A stretch of DNA of 64,000 nt, taken from contig NZ_NEUE01000210.1 in the NCBI RefSeq assembly GCF_002910905.1, positions 1 through 64,000 of the forward strand, written 5' to 3'. Shown one piece after another: positions 41,814 through 52,937 of this stretch. Below the pieces are notes generated by a model that saw only the letters and a list, made by a program, of their open reading frames with translations, was not told the DNA's origin and made no database searches. Position 1 is the first letter of the stretch; every line of letters starts with the position of its first letter. The position numbers and the translations under genes were made by a program. The DNA comes from Streptomyces sp. SM11. GTDB taxonomy: Bacteria; Actinomycetota; Actinomycetes; Streptomycetales; Streptomycetaceae.

Positions 41814-42545
41814 TCAGCGGCGCCGCAGGTCCTCCAAGGTCGCCGCCGATCCGGGGAGTTCGGAGCGGGCCGGGGTCTCCAGGCCATCCAGGAACAGCTG
41901 CAGATGGCGGTGGGTGAACCGGTCGATCCCCTGGCAGGCGATGCCGGGGAGCGGCCGGGTGAGCTGGGAGAGGGCGACGAGTACGTCACCGACGGCGATG
42001 TCGGTACGCAGCCGCCCCGCGGACATGGCGCGCGCCACGAGCCCTTCGACGGCCTCTTCCAGGCGCCGGCGTTCGGCGAGCAGTTCGGGGTGGTCCTTGT
42101 CGAAGACGCCGGAGAGCATCGGGCACAGGGCGCCGACCCGCTCGTCGGCGGCCGCGTGCACGAAGCGGCTGAGCGCGGCGAACGGGTCGGACTCGGCGGC
42201 GACGGCCTCTTCGGCCCGCAGGGTGGTGCGGGAGGTGACCGCGAGGACGACCTCATGGGTGAGGGCGGCCCGGTCGGGGAAGTTCCGGTAGAGCGTGGCG
42301 TTGCCGACGCCTGCCCGGCGGGCGACGTCGTCCAGTGCCACGTCCGGCCCGAACTCGACGAACAGTTCGCGTGCGGCCGCGATGATCCGCTCGCGGTTGC
42401 GCAGCGCGTCGGCCCGCGGGCGGGCCGTGCGGCACCGCGCCGCCGGTGCGGTGCTCCCGGCAGCCTCCACGGCGGTGTTCACCGCGGTATCCGCTGTGGT
42501 GTTCACAGCGGCATGCGCAGGGGCGTTCTCGGCAACGGTCTCCAC
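41814..42545 (-). CDS. TetR-family transcriptional regulator (243 aa)
   Basis: ATG 42545. An Ala/Thr/Val-rich N-terminal segment of about 40 residues with imperfect AVNTTADTAVNTAVE repeats precedes the DNA-binding domain: RERIIAAARELFVEFGPDVA, LDDVARRAGVGNATLYRNFP. The C-terminal helical domain (ALTHEVVLAVTSRTTLRAEE onward) is the ligand pocket. It lies directly upstream of the DHA2 exporter on the same strand. Interleaved palindromes stand in its own promoter region. Confidence 0.93.
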   Translation of the reverse strand: METVAENAPAHAAVNTTADTAVNTAVEAAGSTAPAARCRTARPRADALRNRERIIAAARELFVEFGPDVALDDVARRAGVGNATLYRNFPDRAALTHEVVLAVTSRTTLRAEEAVAAESDPFAALSRFVHAAADERVGALCPMLSGVFDKDHPELLAERRRLEEAVEGLVARAMSAGRLRTDIAVGDVLVALSQLTRPLPGIACQGIDRFTHRHLQLFLDGLETPARSELPGSAATLEDLRRR

Positions 42546-42623
42546 GACGACGTTCCCCCTTCCCTTTCCCTCTGTACGGTCCCTCTGGGTAGCGGTCCGA
42601 CCCCCTCGCGTAACCGGGGACCG

Positions 42624-42673
42624 TCTCCCCGTTTAGCGGGGACACGTATGCAAACGGGGAGAGGATCCCCGCT
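42624..42673. promoter_or_regulatory. Interleaved inverted repeats upstream of tetR-type gene
   Basis: TCTCCCCGTTT (42624-42634) pairs with AAACGGGGAGA (42652-42662), an 11-bp perfect repeat. AGCGGGGA (42635-42642) pairs with TCCCCGCT (42666-42673). The two repeats interlock. They lie 80-130 bases upstream of the TetR start and are good candidates for its operator. Confidence 0.6.
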
Positions 42674-42828
42674 TATTTCCCACCCCGAAGTGATCTGCGT
42701 CACGGCGTTTCGGCGGGAAAACCCTCCGATCGGCGCACCCAGCGAGCGGCCCCGGACCACCCGGCACAGGCTGATCGCCAGAGCGCAGTCAGGGGTCGGC
42801 CGACTGCCGCGGCCCCGAAGGCGCCTCC

Positions 42829-44106
42829 ATGCAGCAGCCCCGCAACCGGATACGCAGTCACCGCCGCCCGGTCGCCCTGGCCGGAGCGACCGCGCTGGTC
42901 ATAGCGGCCATGGCCTCGGCCAGCACCACCCTTCCCAGCGCCGGCCGCGCCTCGGCGGGCCCGGCGGCCACCTCCCAGGACTCCGCGCTCGCCCCGTGCC
43001 GCATCTCCGCCACCATGGGCGTACAGATGTCGGAGGGCCTGCCGACCCCGCCCGGCTACGCCCGGTCGACCGGCGAGGTCAGGGCGCTCAACCTGATGAT
43101 CGACTTCCCGGACGCGGAGGGCACGGAACCCGCGACGGACCGGTACGCGGAGTTCTTCCCGCAGACCTCCGAGTGGTTCCGGGCCAGCTCCTACGGCCGG
43201 CTCGTCTACCGGCCCGAGGCCCCCGTCAAGGACTGGCTACGGATGCCGACGCCGTTCACGGAGTACGGGATAGAGCGCGGCTCACCGTACGAGCCGGGCT
43301 ACCGCCAGCTGGTGAGGGACATCGTCGCGGCCGCCGACCCCCGGGTCGACTTCTCCGCGTACGACCTGGTCAACGTCCTGGTCAGCCCGAACGCCGGCCC
43401 CTCCGCGCTGGACACCGTGCTCTCGGTGACCTTCTCCGGCAACGACGAGGCCCCGGAGGCGGACGGCGTCCCGCTCTCCAACACGTCGTTCGTCTACAGC
43501 CGCCAGGACGACGGATCGGGGTCGTACGCCGAGACCGGATACCGCGTCCTGCCGCACGAGAACGGTCATGTCTTCGGGCTGCCCGACCTCTACACCATGG
43601 AGGGCGGCGGCTCGGTGGGGCACTGGGACATCATGTCCGAGGACTGGGGCGCCAACAACGACTTCCTCGCCTGGCACAAGTGGAAGCTCGGCTGGCTCGA
43701 CAACGACCAGATCAGCTGCGCCTCGCGGCCCGGCGTCAGCGAGCACACGCTCGGCCCGCTGGCCACCGAGGGCGGCACCAAGCTCGCCTTCGTCCCGCTG
43801 AGCGACCGGTCCGGCTACGCCGTGGAGGTCCGTACGGCCGCGGGCAACGACGAGGCGGTCTGCCGGCCCGGGGTGCTGATCTACAAGGTCAGCTCCGACG
43901 TGGACACCGGCCAGGGCCCGGTCTCCGTCGCCGACGCCACCGAGGACAGCGGCGGCTGCACCCGGCGCCCCAACGTGCACGCGGAACTGTCCGACGCCCC
44001 GTTCCGCCCCGGCCAGACGTTCACCGACCGGGTCAACGGCGTACGGATATCCGTGCTGGACGAGGACGACGACGGGAACTACCGGATACGGGTCACGCGC
44101 CCGTGA
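42829..44106 (+). CDS. Secreted M6-like metalloprotease (425 aa)
   Basis: ATG 42829 begins a signal peptide: RNRIRSHRRP, then VALAGATALVIAAMASAS. The mature part has SSYGRLVYRPEAPVKDWLRM as in immune-inhibitor-A-like proteases, and the zinc site HENGH at His243-Glu244-His247 followed by VFGLPDLY. HENGH is a HExxH motif. The region GHWDIMSEDWG carries the Met turn. There is no separate C-terminal binding domain. It is probably exported by the Sec route and acts outside the cell. Confidence 0.9.
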   Translation: MQQPRNRIRSHRRPVALAGATALVIAAMASASTTLPSAGRASAGPAATSQDSALAPCRISATMGVQMSEGLPTPPGYARSTGEVRALNLMIDFPDAEGTEPATDRYAEFFPQTSEWFRASSYGRLVYRPEAPVKDWLRMPTPFTEYGIERGSPYEPGYRQLVRDIVAAADPRVDFSAYDLVNVLVSPNAGPSALDTVLSVTFSGNDEAPEADGVPLSNTSFVYSRQDDGSGSYAETGYRVLPHENGHVFGLPDLYTMEGGGSVGHWDIMSEDWGANNDFLAWHKWKLGWLDNDQISCASRPGVSEHTLGPLATEGGTKLAFVPLSDRSGYAVEVRTAAGNDEAVCRPGVLIYKVSSDVDTGQGPVSVADATEDSGGCTRRPNVHAELSDAPFRPGQTFTDRVNGVRISVLDEDDDGNYRIRVTRP

Positions 44107-44139
44107 GAGGTGCCGCCGCCGCTCGCACGGAGGCCCGGG

Positions 44140-45912
44140 TCACGCCCCCGTGTGCGGCGCGGCGGTCTCCGCCAAGGCCCGGAGCCGGTGCTTGAGGAGC
44201 TTCCCGGTGGCGTTGCGCGGGAGCGGCTCGTCGGTGAACAGCACCCGAGTGGGCACCTTGAAGGCGGCGAGCCGCCCGCCGACGTGCTCGCGCAGGGACC
44301 CGGCGGTGACCTCGGCGGTGCCCCCGACGGTGCCCCCGGCTCCGGTGCGCAGCCGGACGACGGCCGCCACCTCCTCCCCCAGCACCGGGTGCGGGATGCC
44401 GAGGACGGCGGCGTCGGCCACATCGGGGTGGTCGTGCAGGACGCCCTCGACCTCGACGCAGTACACGTTCTCGCCGCCCCGGATGACCGCGTCCTTGAGC
44501 CGGTCGACGACGGAGATCCGCCCCTCGCTCCGTACGGCGAGGTCCCCCGTACGGAACCAGCCGCCGCCCCCGAAGGCCTCCCCGGTCGCCGTCGCGTCGC
44601 GCCAGTAGCCGCGGAACAGCGACTGGCCGCGCAGCCACAGCTCCCCCACCTCCCCGTCGGCCAGTTCCCCGCCCGACGGCCCGGCGACCCGCACCTCCGT
44701 GACCGGGGTGGGCCGGCCCGCTCCGCCCGGCTCCGCCCGGTACTCGTCCCCGAAGTGCGCGAGGATCCCGCCGCTGGTCTCGGTGAGGCCGTAGCCGTTG
44801 CGGGGCTCGACGCGCTTGCCGTACCGGGCGGTGAGGCGGGTGACCAGGGCGGGCGGGGGCGCGGCTCCCCCGGTGCTGAACAGGGTGAGGCTCTCCAGCC
44901 CGTCCCCCGCCCGCTCCGCGGCCTCCAGCAGCTGGAGCCCGGTGGCGGGGACCCCGGCGAAGTGCGTGACGCGGTGCCTACGGATCAGCCGCAGCGCCTC
45001 GTCCGCGTCCCACTTGTGCATCAGGACGAGGGTCCCGCCGACCGCCATCGCACCGTAGAAGCCGGTGAACGCGGCGACGTGGAAGAACGGGAACGTCATC
45101 AGGGAGACGGGGGCGGGCCCCTGCCCCGGGATGACACCGCGCGCCAGGGCGGAGGCCGCCGCGTGGTAGCGGGGATTGAGCGCGGCCCCGGCCTGGGCGA
45201 GATGGGTGGCCACCGCGCCCTTGGGGCGGCCGGTGGTGCCGGAGGTGTAGAGGATCGTGGCGTCGTCCTCGGGCCGCGGCTCCACGTCGGGCGGCGCGGC
45301 CAGCGGATCGGGCGCGGGGAACTCCTCGTACCGCTCGACGCGCAGCCCCTCCGCCGTCTGCCCCGCACCGTGGAAGAGGACGACGCGCGTCCCGGTCCGC
45401 CGGGCCCAGCCGGCGACCCGCCCCAGTCGCTCCCCGTCCACCAGGAGCACGCCGGGCTCGCAGTCGTCGAGGGCGTGGACGAGCTCGGCCTCGGTCCACC
45501 AGGCGTTGAGCGGTACGGCGACGAGACCGGCCAACTGGGCGGCCCAGAAGGCGGTCTGCCACTCGGGATGGTTCCGCATCGCGATCACGGCCCGGTCGCC
45601 GGAACGCAGCTCGTACCGTTCCCGCAGGCGTACGGCGAGGGCGGCGGCGGCCGCGAAGAACTCGGCGTAGGAGTACCGCTGTTCGCCGGCGATCAGGAAC
45701 GGCGTGTCCCGGTAGGCCCAGGTGGTCTCCACGAACTCCCGGAGCGTCCGGGGACCGTCGGCGTACTCCGGCGTCCCCTGCTCGCCGATGACCACGGCGA
45801 AGGGCGCGCCGGGCGCGGTGAGGGAGGCCTCGATGCGCGCGGCGCGCCGCGCGAGCTCAGCGGAGGCGGCTGCTTCCGGGTCCGGGGGCGGGGACGGACG
45901 GGTGTGTGGCAC
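44140..45912 (-). CDS. Acyl-CoA synthetase / AMP-binding ligase (590 aa)
   Basis: Class I adenylate-forming enzyme: TILYTSGTTGRPKGAVATHL (phosphate loop), FPFFHVAAFTGFYGAM, NGYGLTETSG, WFRTGDLAVRSEGRISVVDR, and the C-terminal PRNATGKLLKHRLR with the catalytic Lys. Length and order fit long- or medium-chain fatty-acid or aryl-CoA ligases. It forms acyl-AMP, then acyl-CoA. The acid substrate cannot be read from sequence. Convergent with the metalloprotease gene and probably monocistronic. Confidence 0.92.
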   Translation of the reverse strand: MPHTRPSPPPDPEAAASAELARRAARIEASLTAPGAPFAVVIGEQGTPEYADGPRTLREFVETTWAYRDTPFLIAGEQRYSYAEFFAAAAALAVRLRERYELRSGDRAVIAMRNHPEWQTAFWAAQLAGLVAVPLNAWWTEAELVHALDDCEPGVLLVDGERLGRVAGWARRTGTRVVLFHGAGQTAEGLRVERYEEFPAPDPLAAPPDVEPRPEDDATILYTSGTTGRPKGAVATHLAQAGAALNPRYHAAASALARGVIPGQGPAPVSLMTFPFFHVAAFTGFYGAMAVGGTLVLMHKWDADEALRLIRRHRVTHFAGVPATGLQLLEAAERAGDGLESLTLFSTGGAAPPPALVTRLTARYGKRVEPRNGYGLTETSGGILAHFGDEYRAEPGGAGRPTPVTEVRVAGPSGGELADGEVGELWLRGQSLFRGYWRDATATGEAFGGGGWFRTGDLAVRSEGRISVVDRLKDAVIRGGENVYCVEVEGVLHDHPDVADAAVLGIPHPVLGEEVAAVVRLRTGAGGTVGGTAEVTAGSLREHVGGRLAAFKVPTRVLFTDEPLPRNATGKLLKHRLRALAETAAPHTGA

Positions 45913-46353
45913 GGACGGCCTCTCTCGCGCTGGCGCTGACGCTGCCTGACACGCGAGACGCTATGCGGGCGGGGGCGCGACGCCAAGGCCGGCCGATCGG
46001 CGCACACCGGCACAGGAGGGCCAGGTCCCGGCCGAGGGGTGTCCGGGGCGGCCGGAGTGCCTGGTCACGCGGAGCCGGGTCGGCCGGAAGCTGCTTGACG
46101 GCGGCGGAGCGGGCGTCAGCGACCAGGTCTGACGACGGCCGCGGCCGGGGTTTCCCGCACATATCCGGCTTATGTGAGATAGGCCACTTTCAGGGGCCAT
46201 AGGCAGGGGCGGTCACCACGACCTAGAGTCCTGTCGTTTGCGGAGTATTCGTCTCCGCGCCGTCCGGCCCGGCCCTCCGCTCCGTACACGACCTGTACGA
46301 GCAAGCAGAGACCGGGCCGATTCCCCGACTCACATGGAACCGGGAACATCCGC
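45913..46353. other. Divergent intergenic region, ligase to alanine symporter
   Basis: About 440 bases. The symporter side contains an AT-richer stretch near 46165-46250 that could be its promoter, and then the structured leader at 46266-46318. No gene is supported. Confidence 0.5.
46266..46318 (+). promoter_or_regulatory. Structured 5' leader of symporter gene
   Basis: GGCCCGG (46266-46272) pairs with CCGGGCC (46312-46318), enclosing GTACA-N5-TGTAC (46284-46298). The nested stem ends 35 bases before the ATG. It could be an RNA control element or a protein-binding palindrome. It does not match a riboswitch I know. Confidence 0.4.
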
Positions 46354-47802
46354 ATGGGCACGTTGGAAACCTGGGTCGTCGAGCTCAACGACGTCTTCTG
46401 GACATACCTGCTGATTCCGCTGGTCGCCGTCGCCGGCGTCTGGTTCACGCTGCGCTCCAAGGGCGTGCAGATCCGCCTGATCCCGGAAATGTTCCGGGTC
46501 TTCAGGGACAAGCCGCAGTCCGGCGTCAGCCCCTTCGGCGCCTTCACCATCTCCGCGGCCGCGCGGATCGGCACCGGCAACATCGCCGGTGTGGCCACCG
46601 CGATCACCATGGGCGGCCCCGGAGCCGTCTTCTGGATGTGGATGATGGCCCTGGTCGGCGGTGCCTCGGCGTTCGTCGAGTCGGTCCTGGCCCAGCTGTA
46701 CAAGGTGCGCGACACCGAGCCCGGTACGTACCGGGGCGGCCCGGCCTACTACATGCAGAAGGCGCTCGGGGTGCGCTGGCTCGGCGTGGTCTTCGCCGTT
46801 CTGATCACGCTGACGTTCGGGTTCGTGCTGACCGCGGTGCAGTCCAACACGATCACGGTGGCCACGAAGGGCTCCTTCGGCTCGGACGCCTCCTGGTTCA
46901 ATCCCGTCCTCGGCGTCGTGCTCGCCGTGCTGCTCGCGCTCGCGGTGTTCTTCGGCGTGAAGCGCCTGACGGCCGTCACCAAGGTCATCATCCCGGTGAT
47001 GGCCGCGATCTACCTGCTGACCGGCCTGGTCATCGTGCTCCTCAACCTCGGCAACGTGCCGGGCATACTCGGCGACATCATCGGCGGCGCCTTCGGCTTC
47101 CGCGAGGTCGCGGGCGGCGCCGTGGGTACGGCGATCCTGCAGGGCGTGCGGCGCGGCATGTTCTCCAACGAGGCGGGCATGGGTTCCGCCCCGAACGCCG
47201 CCGCGGCCGCGGAGACCACGCACCCGGTGAAGCAGGGCCTGGTCCAGACCCTCGGCGTCTACTTCGACACCCTGGTCATCTGCACCATGACCGCCTTCGT
47301 GATCCTCTCCGCCAACCCGACCCTCGGTGAGCGCGGCGGCGCGGACGTCACGCAGGCCGCCTTCACCAGCGAGCTCGGCGACTGGGCCGGTCACCTGCTG
47401 ACCCTGGTGGTCTTCATGGTCGCCTTCAGCTCCATGATCGGTAACTACTACTACGGCGAGTCCAACATCCAGTTCATCACCCGCAGCAAGAACGTGATGA
47501 GCACGTACCGTGCGATGGTCATCGCCTGCGCCGTCCTCGGCGCGATCGGCTCCGTCCCGCTGGTCTGGAGCCTCGCGGACGTCACGATGGGCGCGATGGC
47601 CCTGGTCAACCTGATCGCGATCATCCCCCTCAGCGCGGTCGCCTTCCGCCTCCTCGACGACTACCTGGCCCAGCGCCGCCAGGGCCTCGACCCGGTCTTC
47701 CGCAAGGACCGGGTTCCGGGCCTGCGCGGCGAGGTGGAATGCTGGGGCACGTCGGACCAGGACGCCACACCGCGGGAGCGGACGCCGGTCGGCTCGCTCT
47801 GA
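46354..47802 (+). CDS. Sodium:alanine symporter, AGCS family (482 aa)
   Basis: Inner-membrane symporter for alanine or glycine with sodium. Family signatures are TGNIAGVATAITMGGPGAVF (substrate binding), the Gln/Tyr-containing GGPAYYMQKALG, and NEAGMGSAPNAAAAAETTHP. About 10-11 helices are visible. The C-terminus is a charged tail (RQGLDPVFRKDRVPGLRG). Length is normal. A terminator follows 36 bases after the stop. Confidence 0.95.
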   Translation: MGTLETWVVELNDVFWTYLLIPLVAVAGVWFTLRSKGVQIRLIPEMFRVFRDKPQSGVSPFGAFTISAAARIGTGNIAGVATAITMGGPGAVFWMWMMALVGGASAFVESVLAQLYKVRDTEPGTYRGGPAYYMQKALGVRWLGVVFAVLITLTFGFVLTAVQSNTITVATKGSFGSDASWFNPVLGVVLAVLLALAVFFGVKRLTAVTKVIIPVMAAIYLLTGLVIVLLNLGNVPGILGDIIGGAFGFREVAGGAVGTAILQGVRRGMFSNEAGMGSAPNAAAAAETTHPVKQGLVQTLGVYFDTLVICTMTAFVILSANPTLGERGGADVTQAAFTSELGDWAGHLLTLVVFMVAFSSMIGNYYYGESNIQFITRSKNVMSTYRAMVIACAVLGAIGSVPLVWSLADVTMGAMALVNLIAIIPLSAVAFRLLDDYLAQRRQGLDPVFRKDRVPGLRGEVECWGTSDQDATPRERTPVGSL

Positions 47803-47837
47803 CACGGACGCGCCCCCGCGCGACCGTACGCATCGAA

Positions 47838-47865
47838 GGGCGGCATCCCGGGAGGGGTGCCGCCC
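47838..47865 (+). terminator. Terminator of the symporter gene
   Basis: Perfect 8-bp stem GGGCGGCA / TGCCGCCC with a 12-base loop. Confidence 0.75.
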
Positions 47866-48244
47866 TCGGGCGTTTCGAGGTCGGGTCCGCATCCCAGCTA
47901 CCGTGTCGAGCTGCGGCGCGAAGGCGTTACGGCGCACAGCGGCAACGGGAACGACCTCCGCGATCCCTGTCCGCTTCGGGTCTTCTGCCGTCGGTACAGG
48001 TGGGTGAAGGCTTGTTCGGTGTCCTTCCGCTGGAGGAGGGTCTTGATCTGCCACCAGCGTCAGCGGTACCAGCGGGGCCGGAAGCCACGAGTGCCGGCGA
48101 CGCCACCGGTTCCGACGATTCCGCCTCTCCCCCGGACCCGGCGCCCCCTGCCGACTCGAACGCGCCAACTGTGCATCCCACACGGTGAGATGGCCTTCGA
48201 AAGGTCCGTCCTTCCGAGGAAACGTACTTGTAGGGTGAATCGCC
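47866..48244. other. Intergenic region upstream of leuA leader
   Basis: Nearly 380 bases without a frame of convincing coding bias on either strand. Its right end (about 48190-48240) is AT-richer and probably holds the leuA promoter; TAGGGT lies 9 bases before the leader ATG. Confidence 0.45.
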
Positions 48245-48301
48245 ATGCGCGACATTCTCCGCACCAGCCTCCTCCTTATCCGCCGCGCCGAGGGCCTCTA
48301 G
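48245..48301 (+). CDS. leuA leader peptide (18 aa, leucine-rich)
   Basis: ATG to TAG frame encoding MRDILRTSLLLIRRAEGL, with three consecutive Leu codons and five in total, 84 bases before leuA. This is the form of an attenuation leader: slow translation at the Leu codons when charged tRNA-Leu is scarce would change folding of the following RNA. The GC-rich segment 48302-48360 can form competing stems, but I could not fix them by eye. Confidence 0.75.
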   Translation: MRDILRTSLLLIRRAEGL

Positions 48302-50176
<1,875 letters not shown>

Positions 50177-50246
50177 CCCGGCCTGCCCCTCTCCGGCCCG
50201 CCCGAAGGGGCGACCGGACCTGACACAACGACATCCCATGCGGACC

Positions 50247-50275
50247 GCGGGGCCGTTCCTCCGGGACGGCCCCGC
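50247..50275 (+). terminator. Terminator of leuA
   Basis: Perfect 10-bp stem GCGGGGCCGT / ACGGCCCCGC with a 9-base loop, 71 bases past the stop. Confidence 0.8.
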
Positions 50276-50324
50276 GCCATGACCCCCTCCGCCGGACGGG
50301 ACGAGGGGGTACGGAGGAGGACAG

Positions 50325-51248
50325 ATGGACCTGCGAATACTCACCGAGCCTCAGCGGGGGGCCGACTATCCGGCCCTGTTACGCGTCGCCCGCGCCGCCG
50401 AGGACCTCGGGTTCGACGGCTTCTTCCGCTCGGACCACTACGTCAAGGTGGCCCCGGGCGACGCGCTGCCGGGTCCCACCGACGCCTGGATCACGCTGGC
50501 CGGACTCGCCCGCGAGACCCGCACGATCACCCTCGGCACGATGATGACGGCGAGCACGTTCCGGCTTCCCGGTGTGCTCGCCGTACAGGTCGCCCAGGTG
50601 GACCAGATGTCCGGCGGCCGCATCGAACTGGGCCTGGGGGCCGGTTGGTTCGAACGTGAGCACCTGGCGTACGGCATCCCCTTCCCGGCCGCCCGCTTCG
50701 GCCGGCTGGAGGAGCAGCTGGAGATCCTCACCGGCATGTGGGACACGCCCGTCGGCAAGACGTTCAGCCACGAGGGCCCGCACTACCGGCTGGTGGACTG
50801 CCCGGCGCTGCCCAAGCCCGTACGCGGACGGGTGCCGGTGCTGATCGGCGGCCGCGGCGCCGTACGCACGCCCGCCCTGGCCGCCCGCTTCGCCGACGAG
50901 TTCAACGTGCCCTTCGCCTCCCCGGACGACACGGGGAGCCAGTTCGACCGGGTGCGGGAGGCGGCCGGGGCGGCCGGGCGCGACCCGGACGCGCTCGTCT
51001 ACTCGGCCGCGCTGACGGTGTGCGTGGGCCGCGACGCGGCCGAGGTCGCACGGCGGGCCGCGGCCATCGGTCGCGACCTCCACGAGCTGCGGGCGACCGG
51101 ACTGGCCGGCACCCCCGCCGAGGTCCTCAGGACACTGGACCGCTACCGGGCGGCCGGCGCGTCGCGGATCTACCTCCAGCTCCTCGACCTGGCCGATCTC
51201 GACCAGCTGGACCTGATCGCCGGCCAGGTCGCCGCCCGACTGCCTTGA
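50325..51248 (+). CDS. LLM-class F420-dependent oxidoreductase (307 aa)
   Basis: ATG 50325 with GGAGGA upstream. Luciferase-like TIM barrel: LGFDGFFRSDHYVKVAPGDA, TRTITLGTMMTASTFRLPGV, and GGRIELGLGAGWFEREHLAYG (cofactor region). The second half includes VLIGGRGAVRTPALAARFAD. The subgroup uses F420 in actinobacteria; whether this one reduces or oxidises which substrate is unknown. It is monocistronic, following the leuA terminator. Confidence 0.9.
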   Translation: MDLRILTEPQRGADYPALLRVARAAEDLGFDGFFRSDHYVKVAPGDALPGPTDAWITLAGLARETRTITLGTMMTASTFRLPGVLAVQVAQVDQMSGGRIELGLGAGWFEREHLAYGIPFPAARFGRLEEQLEILTGMWDTPVGKTFSHEGPHYRLVDCPALPKPVRGRVPVLIGGRGAVRTPALAARFADEFNVPFASPDDTGSQFDRVREAAGAAGRDPDALVYSAALTVCVGRDAAEVARRAAAIGRDLHELRATGLAGTPAEVLRTLDRYRAAGASRIYLQLLDLADLDQLDLIAGQVAARLP

Positions 51249-51303
51249 TCCGGCCGATGTCAGGGCGTGGCGTCGACGGCCGAGGGCAGCGCCGGGCGTC
51301 CGG

Positions 51304-51343
51304 GCTTGGCTCCCACTGTCCACGCTTGGCTCCCACTGTCCAC
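51304..51343. repeat. Tandem 20-base duplication
   Basis: Two perfect adjacent copies of GCTTGGCTCCCACTGTCCAC in the convergent gap between the F420-type gene and the DHA2 exporter gene. Confidence 0.9.
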
Positions 51344-51357
51344 CCCGGCGGTCGGCG

Positions 51358-52818
51358 TCAGCGCGAGGTGCCCGCCCGCCGCAGCCCCGCGGCTATGGCC
51401 ACCGCGGCGGCCATGGCCAGCACCGCGTTCGCTCCCAGCCCCAGCCGGGTACCCCCGAGCAGGGCGGTCGCGGCGTTCTCACCCGCCCGCTCCAGGGCTC
51501 CCGCCCGGCCGGCCGCGAGGGCGCTCAGCACCGGGATGCCGATGGTGATCCCGATCTGCTGCGCGCTGGTGACCAGTCCGGTTGCCAGGCCCTGTTCGTG
51601 GTCGGTGAGCCCCGAGGTGGCGTTGACCCCGTACGAGACAATCGCGGACATGTGGCCGACAGAGGCGAGGAGCAGTGCGGTCACTGCCAGCGGGACACCC
51701 CCGCTGCCCGGCAGGAACACCAGGGCGGCCGTGCCCGCCGACTGCACGGCCAGGCCGACGACCAGCGTCCTGCGGGCTCCGAGGGCGGCGATGATCCGGG
51801 AAGCCGCCATCCCGGTGGCGGCCAGGACGACGCCCTGACCGCCGAAGACCAGGCTGGTCTCGAAGCCCGAGAGACCGAGCACCTGCTGGAGGTAGAGCGT
51901 GAGCAGGAAGATGACCGAGCTCATCATCGAGAAGGTGGTCAGCCCACCCAGATTGCCGAAGGCCACGCTGGGGCGGCGCAGCATCTGGAGCGAGACCAGC
52001 GGCTGGGCCGCCCGGAACTCCACGGCCACGAACGCCCCGAGCAGCAGGAGGCCGAGGACCAGGGTGGCGATCACCTCGATCTCGCCGAAACCCTGGTCGG
52101 CGGCGGTGGACAGCGCGTAGATGACGCTCAGCAGACCGCCGGTGACGGTCACCGCGCCCGGGACGTCCAGACGCGGCCGCTCGGCGGGCCGGCTCTCGGC
52201 CAGCAGCAGGGGCGCGACGATCGCGACGATCGCCCCCGCGCCCGCCAGCAGTGTCATGGTGGAACGCCAGCCCAGCTGGTCGGTCATCACACCGCCCAGG
52301 AGGATGCCGACGGTGAAGCCCAGCGACAGGACCGTGCCGTTGACGGCCAGTGCCTTGTTGCGCTGCGGACCCTCCGGAAACGTCGTCGTCAGCAGCGACA
52401 TGCCGGTCGGTACGACGGCGGCGGCACCGAGGCCCTGCAGCGCGCGGCCGGCAAGGAACGACGCCGGATCCCACGCCGCCGCCGCCAGTACGGACGCCAT
52501 TGTGAAGACGGCGAGACCGGCGAGGAAGAGCCGTCGCCGGCCGAAGAGGTCGGAGATCCGCCCGAAGAGGAGCAGGAAACCACCGGCCGGCAGGGCGAAA
52601 GCGGTCATGGCCCATTGGAGGTCGGCCCGCCCCATGCCCAGGTCTTCGCCGAGCACTGGCAGCGCGACGCTCAGGATGGAGAAGTCGAGCGCGATGATGA
52701 ACTGCGCCGCGCACAGGAGGAGAAGCGTGAGCCGGGCTCGGGGGGTCAGCCTGTCGTCGGGGGCGGAGGCGGACAGGAGTTCGTCCGACGCCTCCGCTTC
52801 GGCCGGAGTGCTTGTCAT
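51358..52818 (-). CDS. DHA2-family MFS drug exporter (486 aa)
   Basis: Fourteen-helix exporter: IIALDFSILSVALPVLGEDL, FGRISDLFGRRRLFLAGLAV, and TVGILLGGVMTDQLGWRSTM in helix 5. Start ATG 52818. Divergent from a MmyB-like regulator with a perfect 19-base palindrome in the 119-base gap, so that regulator is its likely controller. The regulator gene is frameshifted as read here. Confidence 0.93.
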   Translation of the reverse strand: MTSTPAEAEASDELLSASAPDDRLTPRARLTLLLLCAAQFIIALDFSILSVALPVLGEDLGMGRADLQWAMTAFALPAGGFLLLFGRISDLFGRRRLFLAGLAVFTMASVLAAAAWDPASFLAGRALQGLGAAAVVPTGMSLLTTTFPEGPQRNKALAVNGTVLSLGFTVGILLGGVMTDQLGWRSTMTLLAGAGAIVAIVAPLLLAESRPAERPRLDVPGAVTVTGGLLSVIYALSTAADQGFGEIEVIATLVLGLLLLGAFVAVEFRAAQPLVSLQMLRRPSVAFGNLGGLTTFSMMSSVIFLLTLYLQQVLGLSGFETSLVFGGQGVVLAATGMAASRIIAALGARRTLVVGLAVQSAGTAALVFLPGSGGVPLAVTALLLASVGHMSAIVSYGVNATSGLTDHEQGLATGLVTSAQQIGITIGIPVLSALAAGRAGALERAGENAATALLGGTRLGLGANAVLAMAAAVAIAAGLRRAGTSR

Positions 52819-52866
52819 GATCTCAGTCTCTGCCGCGCCGGAAGCGGGCGGAAGTGGCTGCCAGTG

Positions 52867-52885
52867 CTGGTGGTGCCACCACCAG
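52867..52885. promoter_or_regulatory. Perfect 19-base palindrome, operator candidate
   Basis: CTGGTGGTG-C-CACCACCAG midway between the divergent exporter and MmyB-like regulator genes. High symmetry with 9-base half sites. Confidence 0.65.
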
Positions 52886-52937
52886 TCACACCGATGCCGC
52901 CGGGCAGCACGGCGGCTCCGACGAGGGGACGTACGAG

